Shown: positions 34,059-43,989, numbered from the stretch's first letter. The stretch: DNA of 53,665 nucleotides from 1-14-0-10-45-29 sp041650255 (GCA_041650255.1 JBAZLL010000009.1:1-53665); one strand, 5' to 3'. Program-made: numbers and translations. The notes: generated from the letters alone by a model not told the origin.

Positions 34059-34123
34059 TTTTTTCTTTTTATTTTCTTTTTCTATTTTTCTTGCAAAACA
34101 AATTCCAAATAATCCAATCCTCT

Positions 34124-36406
34124 CTAACTGACTCCCCCTTCTTTTACTTTCTCCAACTTTATCGGCTTTCCATCAGCACTCAGTTTATGCCCGTCCGCAA
34201 ATATTTCCGCGCCCCTTGCCACAAGCTCAATTGTAAAGAACTCATCAATTAAAATCTCGCGCATTTCTTTTGCCCTCTTCACTCCTTCAAACAAAATCGG
34301 GGTGCCCGCAACCGCCTGGGGGGAAATAATTTCCATCGTTCCATCCGGTGCGTGTGCAACCAAAAGCATTCCTGCGCTTTCAACTCCGCGCAAATTCGCA
34401 GGCTTTAGATTTTTCACAATGACGCAACTCTTGCCCATTATTTCATCGGAGCTAAAATGCCCCACAAGTCCGGAGCATACGGTTCGCATCTCGCCGCCCT
34501 TCAGCAATATCTTCTCAACAAAAAGCTTGTCCGCATTCGGATGTTTCTCAACCGACTCAATAAGCCCGACTTCCAATTCAAGATTTTCCAATCCCAAATG
34601 TTTTATCGGCTCTGCAGTTTTCAAATCTTTTTTTATGTCCGTATTTGATTTTGTTTTCTCCCCCTTCTTCTTATCTCCCTGCTCTTTATTCTCCAAGTCT
34701 GCCTGCTTCCCACAATATTTTTTCTTGAGCCTGTCCAGCACGCTTTTGTCAATCGGGTGGAAAAGATGCTCCGGCTTTCCAAGCGCATGTCCTTCTTTTA
34801 ATTTCATTTCGCCGGCACTTTTCCATTTCGCGCTCTGGCAATTAAGCTGGGCAAATATTCTCTTGGAAGTGTTTGGCAAAAATGGCTCGCACAAAATAGC
34901 CAAATCATAAACCTGATTTAACAGCACATTCATCACTGTGCCCATGCGAGTTGAATCCTCTTTTGTCAGGCTCCAAGGTTTATTCTCCTGAAAATATGCG
35001 TTTGCGGCGGACGAAATTGACATCATTTCGGCAATCGCCGCCCTCAATTTTACTCCTTCAAGCAATTCCTGCATTTTCAAAATTCTAATCCTCTGGGCAT
35101 CCAAAAATTCCCTGTCCTCTGGCAATATTTCTGCCTGCGGCACAATCCCCTCGCAATTATTTTTTGCAAACACCAGCGTCCTATTTACAAAATTTCCAAA
35201 GTTTGCCAAAAGCTCGTTGTTATGCTTTTTTCCAAAATCATCCCATGAAAAAGTGGTGTCGGAAGTTTCCGGTCGGTTCGCAATCAAATAATATCTCCAG
35301 GAATCCGCATCTATAAGCTCCCTCTGCCCGCACGTGTCGCATTTTACCTTCTCATCATGCGCAATATCTATCGCATCATTTCCAAATACGCCCACTCCTC
35401 TGGACTTTGAAAATTTTCCATCCTCATAATTTAGAAATTCGGTGGATGAAATATAATGTGGATAAGTCCATTTCCTTCCCGTTCCCATAAGTGTCGCGGG
35501 GAAAATTATCGCATGAAACGGCACGTTGTCCTTGCCGATAAATTCGTAATGCTCCACTTTCTCGTCTCCGCCCCACCACGACATATAATCTTTTCTCAAC
35601 GAAGATGTAATTGAAATATATCCAATCGGCGCATCAAACCAGACATAAAGCACTTTATCTTCCCAGCCTGCAATCGGAACTTTGACTCCCCATTTCAAAT
35701 CGCGGGTAATGCTTCTTTGCTCAAGCCCTTCCGCCAGCCATCCCTTTGCAATCGCAATCGTATTTTGGCTCCATCTCCCGCTCTTTTCAACCCCGTCAAT
35801 CCATTGCTCAATGACCGGTTGTATTTTCGGCAAATCAATAAGCAAGTGCCGGCTTTCCCTAAGCTGTGGCGTTGTGCCCGAAAGTTTGCTTTTTGGATTA
35901 ATTAAATCGGAAAAATTAAGCAGTTTGTTGCATTTGTCGCACTGGTCCGCCCGTGCATCCAACGAGTGGCAATGCGGGCATTCTCCAATCACGAATCTGT
36001 CCGCCAAAAACATTCCAAGCTTTGCATCATAAGGCTGTTCAATCAGCTTTTCAACAAGCATATTGTTATTGTACAAATCCAAAAATATTTCCTGCACAAT
36101 TTTTGTGTGCACCTCATCCGAAGTCCTTCCGAAAATATCAAACGATATGTTAAACCAATCGTAAATTTGTCTGTGTATCTTATTGTATTTGTTGCAAATC
36201 TCTCTCGGGCTCACTTTTTCCTCAAGCGCCTTTGCCTCGGTGGCGGTGCCGTATTCGTCCGTGCCGCAAACATAAATAATATCTCTTTCCATCAGCCGGT
36301 TATATCTTGCAAACACGTCCGCAGATAAAACGCATCCTATAATATTGCCAAGATGGGGCACATTGTTCACGTAAGGCAAAGCCGAGGTAATAAGTATTTT
36401 TCTCAT
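34124..36406 (-). CDS. metG: methionyl-tRNA synthetase with C-terminal tRNA-binding domain
   Basis: A 760-residue class I synthetase charging tRNA-Met. The HIGH motif is PHLGN (17-21), zinc knuckles are CPHC (143-146) and CDKC (156-159), and the KMSKS motif is KFSKS (331-335). The anticodon-binding helical domain follows. After a Lys-rich linker (about 610-645), a Trbp111/EMAP-like domain begins at LELEVGLIESVEKHPNADKL, giving extra tRNA affinity. Unusual is a short insertion of about 13 residues with CDTC (356-359), between VFGNDA and SWRYYL, just after KFSKS; other MetRS sequences I recall have no cysteine pair there. It may bind metal. Confidence 0.95.
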   Translation of the reverse strand: MRKILITSALPYVNNVPHLGNIIGCVLSADVFARYNRLMERDIIYVCGTDEYGTATEAKALEEKVSPREICNKYNKIHRQIYDWFNISFDIFGRTSDEVHTKIVQEIFLDLYNNNMLVEKLIEQPYDAKLGMFLADRFVIGECPHCHSLDARADQCDKCNKLLNFSDLINPKSKLSGTTPQLRESRHLLIDLPKIQPVIEQWIDGVEKSGRWSQNTIAIAKGWLAEGLEQRSITRDLKWGVKVPIAGWEDKVLYVWFDAPIGYISITSSLRKDYMSWWGGDEKVEHYEFIGKDNVPFHAIIFPATLMGTGRKWTYPHYISSTEFLNYEDGKFSKSRGVGVFGNDAIDIAHDEKVKCDTCGQRELIDADSWRYYLIANRPETSDTTFSWDDFGKKHNNELLANFGNFVNRTLVFAKNNCEGIVPQAEILPEDREFLDAQRIRILKMQELLEGVKLRAAIAEMMSISSAANAYFQENKPWSLTKEDSTRMGTVMNVLLNQVYDLAILCEPFLPNTSKRIFAQLNCQSAKWKSAGEMKLKEGHALGKPEHLFHPIDKSVLDRLKKKYCGKQADLENKEQGDKKKGEKTKSNTDIKKDLKTAEPIKHLGLENLELEVGLIESVEKHPNADKLFVEKILLKGGEMRTVCSGLVGHFSSDEIMGKSCVIVKNLKPANLRGVESAGMLLVAHAPDGTMEIISPQAVAGTPILFEGVKRAKEMREILIDEFFTIELVARGAEIFADGHKLSADGKPIKLEKVKEGGVS

Positions 36407-36517
36407 AGTCTGATTTGCAAGAAAAAGAATAAAAGCAGGCTGAATGCGACTTTTGCCTTTTGCATCAACATTTTTTCAATAAGCGGGCCGAATGCCAAAC
36501 AGCTAAAATCTGTTTAA

Positions 36518-36712
36518 TTATTTTTTCATATTTGCAATCCCAAGCGAAATTCCGGCTACGCCAACGACTGCCCCAAGCCCCATAAAAACAGAACCCATGT
36601 GCCCAGACATCGGACTTAGCCCATATACAAATCCAAGCCCGCCGCCAATTTGGGCAGCGGTTGAAGCGAGTCCTAGTCCGAAAGTGACATCTGGGTTTGC
36701 ATCTGCAGCCAT
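36518..36712 (-). CDS. small glycine-rich membrane protein
   Basis: A 64-residue protein with two hydrophobic stretches (about 13-31 and 39-60) rich in Gly and Ala, ending NMKK. There is no known domain. AGAGG lies about 9 bases before the ATG. It sits between metG and fttA on the same strand with 30 bases to fttA's stop, so it may be part of that transcript. Confidence 0.65.
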   Translation of the reverse strand: MAADANPDVTFGLGLASTAAQIGGGLGFVYGLSPMSGHMGSVFMGLGAVVGVAGISLGIANMKK

Positions 36713-36742
36713 AGGAAAACCTCTGCTTTGGGCGTTAAAAAA

Positions 36743-38638
36743 CTATCTAAGCCTGAACGAATCCAAATCCATGGGCGCGCGCGCATCCACTCTGCACATG
36801 CGTGAAATGGTTTTCGCAAGCTCCTCGCACTTATTTTCCTCTCCATGCAAGGTAAACACTTTTTCCGGAGTCGGTCTGATATTTTTGATATACTTTAGCA
36901 ACTGCGACCTGTCCGAATGCCCGGAATATCCTTCAACCGTCACCACTTCCATATTTATCTTAAGCATGTCGGTCCTGCCGTCATCTCCGACCATTGGCAC
37001 TTCTTTTAGCCCGCGTTGTATTTTTCTTCCCATTGAAATTGCCGCCTGATATCCAACGAACACGAGCGCGTTTTTCTCATCCGCCGCCATCAATTTCAAA
37101 TAATCAACAACCGGACCTCCGGTCATCATTCCCGAGGGTGCAAGAATCACGCACGGCTTGTCGTTCTCAACTATTTCCTTGCGGTCGCCCTTTGCAGTAA
37201 TAAATATTTTGGACTCAAATGGCGAGTCATTTGATAATATTCTTCGCTGAATATTGTGCTTCAAATATTCCGGGTAAGCCGTGTGTATGGCGGATGCCTC
37301 AAGCACCATGCCGTCAATATACACATCAAATGCCTGGTCGGGATTTCGCGCGCAAAACTCTTCAAGCACGAGCATAAGCTCCTGTGATCTTCCCACAGAG
37401 AAAACCGGAATAAGCACCTTGCCTTTTCGCTCCATTACCTTTTTTATAAAATCAATGAGATTTTTGTCCGCATCAAAGCGCGAAAGCATCACGTCATTTC
37501 TTCCGCCATAAGTGGATTCCATAAACAATGATTCAATGCGCGGGAAATTTGTAGTGGACTGATCCAGCAATTTCGTGAATCCATATTTCAAATCGCCCGA
37601 GAACACGACATTGTGCAATCCGTCTCCGATGTGCAAATGCGCCTGTGCCGAGCCAAGTATGTGCCCCGCATTGTAAAATGTAAGTTTAATTTCAGGGGTA
37701 ATGTCCATCACTTCCCCATAGTTGAATGTAATCACGTGCGCGAGTTCTTTTTGTATGTCCTTCACTCCATAGGGCGCCTTGCCCTCGTTGTTTCTTGCAA
37801 TGACATTAATCAAATCCATTTGCAGTAAAACCATCAAGTCCCGAGTCGGCGGCGTGCAATAAACCGGACCGTCGTATCCGTATGCAAAAAGATACGGGAT
37901 AAAACCGGAGTGGTCCAAATGCGCATGTGTAAGCACGACTGCATCTATCCTTTCAAGCTCAAGCTTCATCGCCGAAAGATATGGATATGCTTTCTGCGGC
38001 TCAAAAGTTTCAGGATTAATTCCGCAATCAATAAGTATTCTTGAGCTCGGAGTTTCAATCAACGAACACGACCTGCCTACTTCCTTGAATCCTCCCAACG
38101 CCGTAACTTTTACCCAATCCGACTTTGGCACAGTAGTGCAGATTTTTCTCCCCAAATTATTTAGAAATTTCTTTCTTGCACTCGCCTCTTTGAGAAGCGA
38201 GGTTCTCACTCCCTTAATGGTGGATGAGGGCATCGTCGGCTTTCTGTCAACTTTTGGCGCCCATCCCGTCTTTTCAATAATTGTGCGCAATGTCTGCCCG
38301 CCCTTTCCAATCACAAGTCCGGGCTTTAGCGCCTCAATAATCACTTCGCAAAATTCGGGTGAAAATTTTATGTCTTCAACTCCGGCTTCGCTTGGAATCG
38401 CCTCTTGCACTACTTTTAATGCCTCATCAACCGGCATTAGCGATGACGGGTCGGAGCGAATCAGCACTCTTTTTCTCAATGCACCGGCAATTTTGCGAAT
38501 AAGCTGTTCGTTTGCATAAAACGATTTTATATCTTTTAGATAAATGACAATGTCCAATCCTTCGGATTCAACTTTTGAGAGCCCGCACTCGGGCGGAACC
38601 AATTCACTAACTTTCTTTTCAATCTCTTTAAATTCCAT
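36743..38638 (-). CDS. fttA: KH/beta-CASP ribonuclease, archaeal termination factor aCPSF1
   Basis: A 631-residue metallo-beta-lactamase/beta-CASP nuclease, the archaeal homologue of CPSF73 that cuts nascent RNA and ends transcription (FttA). Two KH-type domains fill the N-terminal 170 residues (GLVIGKGGQTL, 108-118). The catalytic metal motif is THAHLDHSG (237-245), with HILGSAQAHL, SGDLKYG, the beta-CASP motifs VFSVGRSQE and APSGMMTGG, and GYSGHSDR near the C-terminus. The protein is complete and of normal length. GAGGTAGG lies upstream of the ATG. It is one of the most conserved archaeal genes. The neighbours psmB and metG are on the same strand. Confidence 0.96.
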   Translation of the reverse strand: MEFKEIEKKVSELVPPECGLSKVESEGLDIVIYLKDIKSFYANEQLIRKIAGALRKRVLIRSDPSSLMPVDEALKVVQEAIPSEAGVEDIKFSPEFCEVIIEALKPGLVIGKGGQTLRTIIEKTGWAPKVDRKPTMPSSTIKGVRTSLLKEASARKKFLNNLGRKICTTVPKSDWVKVTALGGFKEVGRSCSLIETPSSRILIDCGINPETFEPQKAYPYLSAMKLELERIDAVVLTHAHLDHSGFIPYLFAYGYDGPVYCTPPTRDLMVLLQMDLINVIARNNEGKAPYGVKDIQKELAHVITFNYGEVMDITPEIKLTFYNAGHILGSAQAHLHIGDGLHNVVFSGDLKYGFTKLLDQSTTNFPRIESLFMESTYGGRNDVMLSRFDADKNLIDFIKKVMERKGKVLIPVFSVGRSQELMLVLEEFCARNPDQAFDVYIDGMVLEASAIHTAYPEYLKHNIQRRILSNDSPFESKIFITAKGDRKEIVENDKPCVILAPSGMMTGGPVVDYLKLMAADEKNALVFVGYQAAISMGRKIQRGLKEVPMVGDDGRTDMLKINMEVVTVEGYSGHSDRSQLLKYIKNIRPTPEKVFTLHGEENKCEELAKTISRMCRVDARAPMDLDSFRLR

Positions 38639-38722
38639 AAAAAGCCTACCTCATAAAAAAATTTCAAAATCTGTCCAACTGGTCAATTTGTTAAAAATAT
38701 AAGAAAAAAAATAAAATTTGTT

Positions 38723-39364
38723 TTAAACCATTTTAGCTATTTCTTCTTTTGCAAGCCTTTTCACGCCCGCCTTTGTTATGAGAACAACATCAACCGATTC
38801 TCCGGTTGCAACATCTCTTTTCATCGCCGTGCTCACCGCTTTGAAAGCAACAGGTGTCATGTCTTTTACAGTTACTCCCTGTTTGTAATTTGTCTCAAGC
38901 ACACCATATGCGATTGGAGAGCCCGAGCCTGTCGAGGTCATTGTCTCCTCGGTTGTTCCGCCTATTGCGTCTATTGAATACATTCCGTATCCCTCGTCCT
39001 CTTTGCCCGCAATTATGAGCTGGACGTAGTATGGGAAAAATTTGTATTGGAACATTATGTTCGCAAGCAATGTCGCGGCATTTTTCGCCCGCATGTTTTT
39101 GCCATGTTTTAGCCTGTAAAGCCTGCTTTCAGCTTGCAACATTCTCACAAGAGCCTGTGCATCTCCGACCGAGCCTGCGACAGTCATTGCCAAATGCTCG
39201 TCTATCTCAAATATTTTCGTGACATCTTTCGAAGCGATAAAATATCCCATCGTTGCCCTTTTGTCGGACGCAAGCACAACTCCGTCCGAGCATACCATGC
39301 CGACTGTAGTTGTTCCCGTCTTTAAGGCATTTGCACGTGCACCTTCTAATTGGCCGCTATCCAT
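38723..39364 (-). CDS. psmB: proteasome beta subunit
   Basis: A 213-residue proteolytic subunit of the 20S proteasome. The propeptide is about 17 residues and is cut before Thr18 in KTGTTTVGM, giving the catalytic N-terminal Thr. Asp and Lys of the active site are in DGVVLASDKRATMG, and GSVGDAQ and STGSGSPIAYGVL are typical family stretches. Length is usual. GGTGATTTCTT before the ATG is the ribosome site. Only one beta subunit is in this window; the alpha subunit is not. Confidence 0.96.
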   Translation of the reverse strand: MDSGQLEGARANALKTGTTTVGMVCSDGVVLASDKRATMGYFIASKDVTKIFEIDEHLAMTVAGSVGDAQALVRMLQAESRLYRLKHGKNMRAKNAATLLANIMFQYKFFPYYVQLIIAGKEDEGYGMYSIDAIGGTTEETMTSTGSGSPIAYGVLETNYKQGVTVKDMTPVAFKAVSTAMKRDVATGESVDVVLITKAGVKRLAKEEIAKMV

Positions 39365-39553
39365 AAGAAATCACCCGAAAATAGTTGGCTCTGATTTTGC
39401 AACCTATCAAAAAATCCGAACCAGTATTCTCTTGCTGATAAAATATATAAATGAATTTGTAAGGCTGGTTTTCAAACTAGTTTTTTCAATAAATATTTCA
39501 AAACAAGCCCTGTTTGTTATAAATAATATAAAAAAAGGAGTATATAATACTTC

Positions 39554-40147
39554 TTACTCCTGTGCTTTTACGCCGTTCAATATTTTGCTTACTTTCCCTG
39601 CAAGCGTGTCCATGCTTTCATCAAATCTGGCTTTCAAATCGGCTGCAAGTACTTCTGTCGTATATGCTGTAAGAAATGCCATTGCGCCAAAAAACATTCC
39701 AACTCCGATATTCTGCACTCCATTCACTGTTGTCTCAGCATTTTCGGAGAGTTCTGTAATCGCATTTTTTACAATCTCAAATGTCGGTTTAGCCGAAAGC
39801 ACTGCTAATGTTCCAAAGATTGCCACAGTAAGCCCCGCTATCACGTGATAGGCGTTTACTTTGAACGCCTCAAAAAGCGACTTAGGATAAACTCCCTCAA
39901 AGTAAGTGAGTTTCCATCTCGCACTCTCCTTATTCTTCACGTCATGTTTTTCGCAAATAGTATCGCAAACCTTCTCGAATTTTATGTACTTCTTGGATAG
40001 CTTTTCGACATCAATTTCTTGTTTTGCCCCATGGTACTTCCAAAACAGTTTTCCTGCGTCCGTGTCAGAAACTTCGATGCTCTTCGCGATATTGCTATTC
40101 CCATTATTCTTCTGTATCATTATCCCACTTGAACCTATCCCAGCCAT
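39554..40147 (-). CDS. membrane protein of unknown function (197 aa)
   Basis: A 197-residue protein with a polar N-terminal half (about 1-95, helical, with Cys61 and Cys65) and two membrane helices at about 100-120 and 145-168, followed by an amphipathic C-terminus (LKARFDESMDTLAGKVSKIL). I recognise no family. GGTGA precedes the ATG by four bases. A soluble cytoplasmic domain with a hairpin anchor is the likely layout. Confidence 0.68.
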   Translation of the reverse strand: MAGIGSSGIMIQKNNGNSNIAKSIEVSDTDAGKLFWKYHGAKQEIDVEKLSKKYIKFEKVCDTICEKHDVKNKESARWKLTYFEGVYPKSLFEAFKVNAYHVIAGLTVAIFGTLAVLSAKPTFEIVKNAITELSENAETTVNGVQNIGVGMFFGAMAFLTAYTTEVLAADLKARFDESMDTLAGKVSKILNGVKAQE

Positions 40148-40241
40148 AATTTCACCAATTATCTTATGTATTTGAACGTTTTAAATGTTCTTATTCGTGC
40201 AAAAACGAGTAAATTCTTATTTAGGGTAAAACGGGCGCAAG

Positions 40242-41174
40242 CTACCCTTTGCGCTCCAAATATTTATACGCAGAATAAGCGGCTAAGCTTCCTTCAGCAA
40301 CGCTTGCGATTGCCTGTTTAAACTTTCCATCGCTCACATCGCCGGCCGCAAACACACCCGTCAAATTCGTATTTGCCATCCTATCCACAATTATCTCGCC
40401 CTTTTCATTGAGCTTCACGCCAATTTCTTTTGCCAATTCGCTTTTTGCAATATTTCCAATCATAATAAATGCGGCATCCACTTTCAAAAAGTCTGTTTCA
40501 GCCTCGCCCGCAGGCTTCACTTTGCGCGTAAGCTTGAGCCCTTCCAGCTTTTCCTTTCCAACAAATTCTTTTACCTCAACAAGCGTCATGAGCTCAATTT
40601 TTTTGTTTTGCAACGCCCGCTTTACATTCACGGGCTCGCCCGAGAGCTTTTCCTCTCTTGCAATAATATAGACTTTGCTCCCAAATTCACAAAGCAATTG
40701 CGATTCCTTTGCCGCCGAATCCCCGGCTCCAATCACCGCGATTTTTTTGTCCTTGTAAAACGCCCCGTCGCACAATGCGCAATAATGCACTCCTCTATTC
40801 GCAAGCTCTTTCTCTCCGGGCGCACCCAACTTTCTCCATTGCGTGCCCGTCGCAAAAATAACTGTCTTTCCAACATATTCTCCCGAATCCGTTTTCAGCT
40901 CAAAAAGCGCGCCTTTCTTTTTCACAGCCTCTACTTTTTCCATCTTTATTGGCACCTTGTATTCTTTTGCATGCTCAAGCAGTCTATTTCCAAGTTCCAG
41001 TCCGGAAATTGATTTTATCCCTGGAAAATTTTCCACCGCATCCGTAGTTGTAATCGTGCCGCCGGGCATTTCTCCAAAGCAAATTGTCTTTAGCCCGAAT
41101 CTTCCTGCGTACATTGCGGCGGACAGACCCGCACATCCTGCGCCAATAATCATCACATCGTAATCATTAGACAT
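40242..41174 (-). CDS. trxB: thioredoxin reductase
   Basis: A 310-residue FAD/NAD(P)H disulfide reductase that keeps thioredoxins reduced. The FAD loop is IIGAGCAGLSAA (9-20), the redox pair is CALC (132-135; CATC or CAVC is more usual), the nicotinamide nucleotide loop is VIGAGDSA, and the closing FAD motif is GVFAAGDVSDG. AGGTG precedes ATG 41174 by seven bases; a GTG six bases upstream is in frame. No cytosolic thioredoxin gene is in the window; the only thioredoxin-fold protein here faces outward. It is divergent from the mutase gene. Confidence 0.94.
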   Translation of the reverse strand: MSNDYDVMIIGAGCAGLSAAMYAGRFGLKTICFGEMPGGTITTTDAVENFPGIKSISGLELGNRLLEHAKEYKVPIKMEKVEAVKKKGALFELKTDSGEYVGKTVIFATGTQWRKLGAPGEKELANRGVHYCALCDGAFYKDKKIAVIGAGDSAAKESQLLCEFGSKVYIIAREEKLSGEPVNVKRALQNKKIELMTLVEVKEFVGKEKLEGLKLTRKVKPAGEAETDFLKVDAAFIMIGNIAKSELAKEIGVKLNEKGEIIVDRMANTNLTGVFAAGDVSDGKFKQAIASVAEGSLAAYSAYKYLERKG

Positions 41175-41205
41175 AAACACACCTAATCTCTATTCCAACC
41201 CCAAC

Positions 41206-41215
41206 CTATTTATTG
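41206..41215 (+). promoter_or_regulatory. TATA-like box of the mutase gene
   Basis: CTATTTATTG is centred about 25 bases before the ATG at 41236, with no ribosome site between, so the mutase mRNA is probably leaderless. Confidence 0.5.
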
Positions 41216-41235
41216 TTCACCTTCTTACCAGCTTC

Positions 41236-41841
41236 ATGGCAACACTTGTGCTGATTCGCCACGGGCAATCACAGTGGAATCTGGAGAACCGTTTCACCGG
41301 CTGGATTGACATCCCACTCGCTCCAAAAGGCGAGCAGGAAGCCCACTCATGCGCAAAAAAACTCAAAGATTACCAATTTGACTTGGGATACACATCTGCT
41401 CTTATTCGCGCTCAAGACACGCTGAAAATAATAATGCAGGACAATAAATGGAAATTCCCAATAAAAAAAGACAAGGCGATAAACGAGCGCATGTACGGCG
41501 ATTTGCAAGGAAAAAACAAGGACGAAATGCGAAAAATTTATGGCGCAGAGCAGGTGCAAATCTGGCGCCGCTCATACGATATCGCCCCTCCGGGCGGGGA
41601 AGCTCTCAAAGACACCGCCGCACGTTCCATTCCCTATTTCAAAAAACACATTTTAGCCAATTTGAAAAAAGGCAAAAACATAATCGTTTCCGCGCATGGA
41701 AATTCTTTGCGCTCAATTGTAATGTTCCTTGACAAATTGACAAAAGATGAAGTGTTAAAGCTAGAAATTCCGACCGGCGTGCCCTATGTATATGAATTTG
41801 ACAAAAAGGGAAAAATAATAAAAAAAGAAATATTGTCCTAA
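41236..41841 (+). CDS. gpmA: phosphoglycerate mutase (histidine phosphatase type)
   Basis: A 201-residue mutase interconverting 3- and 2-phosphoglycerate through a phosphohistidine. The phosphorylated His is in LIRHGQSQWN (His9), followed by RFTGW, LTxxG-like APKGEQEA, ERMYGDLQG and the second His in VSAHGNSLR. It is about 30-50 residues shorter than bacterial dPGM but keeps ERMYGDLQG, which separates dPGM from general histidine phosphatases. Many archaea use the cofactor-independent enzyme instead. It lies upstream of the serine genes; its product pool (3-phosphoglycerate) is the serA substrate. Confidence 0.88.
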   Translation: MATLVLIRHGQSQWNLENRFTGWIDIPLAPKGEQEAHSCAKKLKDYQFDLGYTSALIRAQDTLKIIMQDNKWKFPIKKDKAINERMYGDLQGKNKDEMRKIYGAEQVQIWRRSYDIAPPGGEALKDTAARSIPYFKKHILANLKKGKNIIVSAHGNSLRSIVMFLDKLTKDEVLKLEIPTGVPYVYEFDKKGKIIKKEILS

Positions 41842-41966
41842 TTTTCTCCTTGCCCTCTCATTAGATGACGGTGCAATCCATTCCAAATATTTAAGCAATG
41901 CTTTTGTCCGCCGTTATATAGCTGGTTTTTTATGGGTTGCGCGAGATAAGCCATTCAGGTGATACG

Positions 41967-43040
41967 ATGCTTTTGTTTACTCCGGGCCCAGTTTCAGTAA
42001 AAAAAGAAGTTCTCGCGGCACAAGCGCAGGAAATGATAACTCATCGCGGCTCTCAATTCCAGTCAATTTACAAGCCCCTTTTGCAAAAAATAATTTCTCT
42101 TTCAAATGCGGCACAAGCGCATGTAATAACCGGCTCCGGCACCGCCGCAATTGATGCAAATATGCAAAGCGCCCTGCCAAAAGAGGGCAAAGCACTTGTC
42201 ATCTCAAACGGCGCGTTCGGCGACAAACTCGGCGAACACGCAAAACTCTATTACCCCAGCTCAATTTTCATCCGCCAAAACGACGCAAAAGGCTGGACTC
42301 TTGAGCGGGCAAAACCTCACATAGACAAAGCGGCGGCAGATGGTGCAAAGCTCTTTTGCATGGTGCATCATGAAACAAGCCCCGGAATTCTAAACAAAAT
42401 GTCTGAAATCTGCAATTATGCAAAAAGCAAGGGAATGCTCACGTTGGTGGATGGCACCTCTGCATTTCCGGCGTATACACTAAACCACCAAAAAGACGGC
42501 GTGGACTTTTACTCTTGGGCATCGCAAAAAGCTGCCGCCTGCCCCCCCGGAGTTTCAGTCGTTTCCCACTCCGAGGACGCAATCTCTGCAATTGAATCCA
42601 ATCCTGTCCGCTCAATTTATTTGAACCTGAAAGCCTTCAGAAAAAATGCCGCCAAATTTGAAACTCCAAACACAACTGCGGTATCTCTTGTTTGGGCACT
42701 CTCAAAATCCTTTGAAATAATAGATGCGGAGGGCATAAACAATTTCATTTCCCGCCATGAAAAATTTGCAAAAATTGCCCGGGACGAAATACAAAAAATG
42801 GGCTTCAAGCTCGTAGTTGAGCCCGGCTTTGAATCAAGCACCGTAGTTGCGTTCTACACACAAAAAAACGCAGATCTCAATAAGCTCCTCCAATCCAAAT
42901 ACGGCGTAAAATTGGGCGGCGGGCACGCGGATTGGAAAGACAATTCCCTGCGTTTTTGCACAATGGGCGATTTGGACGAGGCAAAAATAAGACAGGGATT
43001 GGATGCGCTCAAAAAAGCAAAAGCAGAGCTTGGCATATAA
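41967..43040 (+). CDS. class V aminotransferase (serine/alanine-glyoxylate type)
   Basis: A 357-residue PLP aminotransferase of the serine-pyruvate/alanine-glyoxylate group. It opens LLFTPGPVSV, has GSGTAAIDA (56-64), VDGTSAFPAY (161-170) and the PLP lysine in SWASQKAAACPPG (Lys188). In several archaea a member of this group serves as the phosphoserine aminotransferase of the serA pathway. Because serA follows 55 bases downstream, the likely reaction is 3-phosphohydroxypyruvate to phosphoserine; substrate is inferred from context. I chose ATG 41967 with AGGTGA six bases before it; a TTG at 41937 is in frame. Confidence 0.85.
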   Translation: MLLFTPGPVSVKKEVLAAQAQEMITHRGSQFQSIYKPLLQKIISLSNAAQAHVITGSGTAAIDANMQSALPKEGKALVISNGAFGDKLGEHAKLYYPSSIFIRQNDAKGWTLERAKPHIDKAAADGAKLFCMVHHETSPGILNKMSEICNYAKSKGMLTLVDGTSAFPAYTLNHQKDGVDFYSWASQKAAACPPGVSVVSHSEDAISAIESNPVRSIYLNLKAFRKNAAKFETPNTTAVSLVWALSKSFEIIDAEGINNFISRHEKFAKIARDEIQKMGFKLVVEPGFESSTVVAFYTQKNADLNKLLQSKYGVKLGGGHADWKDNSLRFCTMGDLDEAKIRQGLDALKKAKAELGI

Positions 43041-43095
43041 TTGAATGTACAAAAAGTAAAATGCAAATGCAAAATCGAGTTGAAAGGTGATTTTC

Positions 43096-43974
43096 ATGAC
43101 CAAAATAATAATCGCGGACAATATGGAAAAAGAAGTGATTGAAAATCTCAAGGCGCTGGGCGAAGTAAAATTTCAGCCTTCCGACTTAAAATCCGCCCTT
43201 TCAGATGCCGATGTTCTAATTGTGCGCTCTGCAACAAAAGTGACTGCCGAACTTATTTCATCCGCCCCCAAACTGAAAATAGTCGCTCGCGCCGGCGTTG
43301 GATTGGACAATGTGGATGTCAAAGCCTGCGAGGCAAAAAAAATAAAAGTAATAAACACCCCCGGCGCCTCCACAAACTCCGTTGCCGAATTGACAATTTG
43401 CACGATGATTGGAACAATGCGAAAAGTGGGCTTTTTGCATTCAAAAATGATTGAAGGCAAATGGGAGAAAAAGCAGGGTGTAGGCTCGGAAATTTTTGGC
43501 AAAACTTTGGGCATTATAGGAATGGGAAAAATAGGGCAGGAAGTCGCGAAAAAAGCGTCAGCCCTCGGAATGAACGTCATTTATTTTGCGCGCTCGGATA
43601 AGAATTTTGAATACGAGTTTGTCCCTTCCCTACCAGCTCTTCTTTCCCGCGCAGACGTAATATCCTTGCATTCCTCCGCCAATAAAGGCGATCCGCCAAT
43701 TCTTGGTGAAAAGGAATTTATGCAAATGAAAAAAGGAGCATATATTCTAAATCTTGCCAGAGGCTCTCTAATAGATGAGCAGGCATTAATTAGCGCTCTT
43801 AAATCCGGTCAGCTTGCGGGTGCGGCACTGGATGTTTATCCCACCGAGCCATACGAAGGCGAGCTTTTGCTTTTGCAAAACGTGCTTCTCACTCCCCATG
43901 TAGGCGCCTCCACTTTAGAAGCACAATTAAGAATAGGGGATGAATTAATAGAGCAAATAAAAGCAAATATATGA
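43096..43974 (+). CDS. serA: D-3-phosphoglycerate dehydrogenase
   Basis: A 292-residue NAD enzyme for the first step of serine synthesis, oxidising 3-phosphoglycerate. It has VRSATKVTAEL and VARAGVGLDNVD in the substrate domain, the Rossmann motif GIIGMGKIGQEVA, the catalytic Arg in NLARGSLID, the Glu in DVYPTEP, and the His in LTPHVGAST. It is the short form with no ACT or regulatory domain, so feedback by serine through an ACT domain is not expected. AGGTGA lies five bases before ATG 43096. The serS start lies 15 bases past its stop, so serA and serS are co-transcribed. Confidence 0.92.
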   Translation: MTKIIIADNMEKEVIENLKALGEVKFQPSDLKSALSDADVLIVRSATKVTAELISSAPKLKIVARAGVGLDNVDVKACEAKKIKVINTPGASTNSVAELTICTMIGTMRKVGFLHSKMIEGKWEKKQGVGSEIFGKTLGIIGMGKIGQEVAKKASALGMNVIYFARSDKNFEYEFVPSLPALLSRADVISLHSSANKGDPPILGEKEFMQMKKGAYILNLARGSLIDEQALISALKSGQLAGAALDVYPTEPYEGELLLLQNVLLTPHVGASTLEAQLRIGDELIEQIKANI

Positions 43975-43989
43975 TCATAGGGGATTTGA

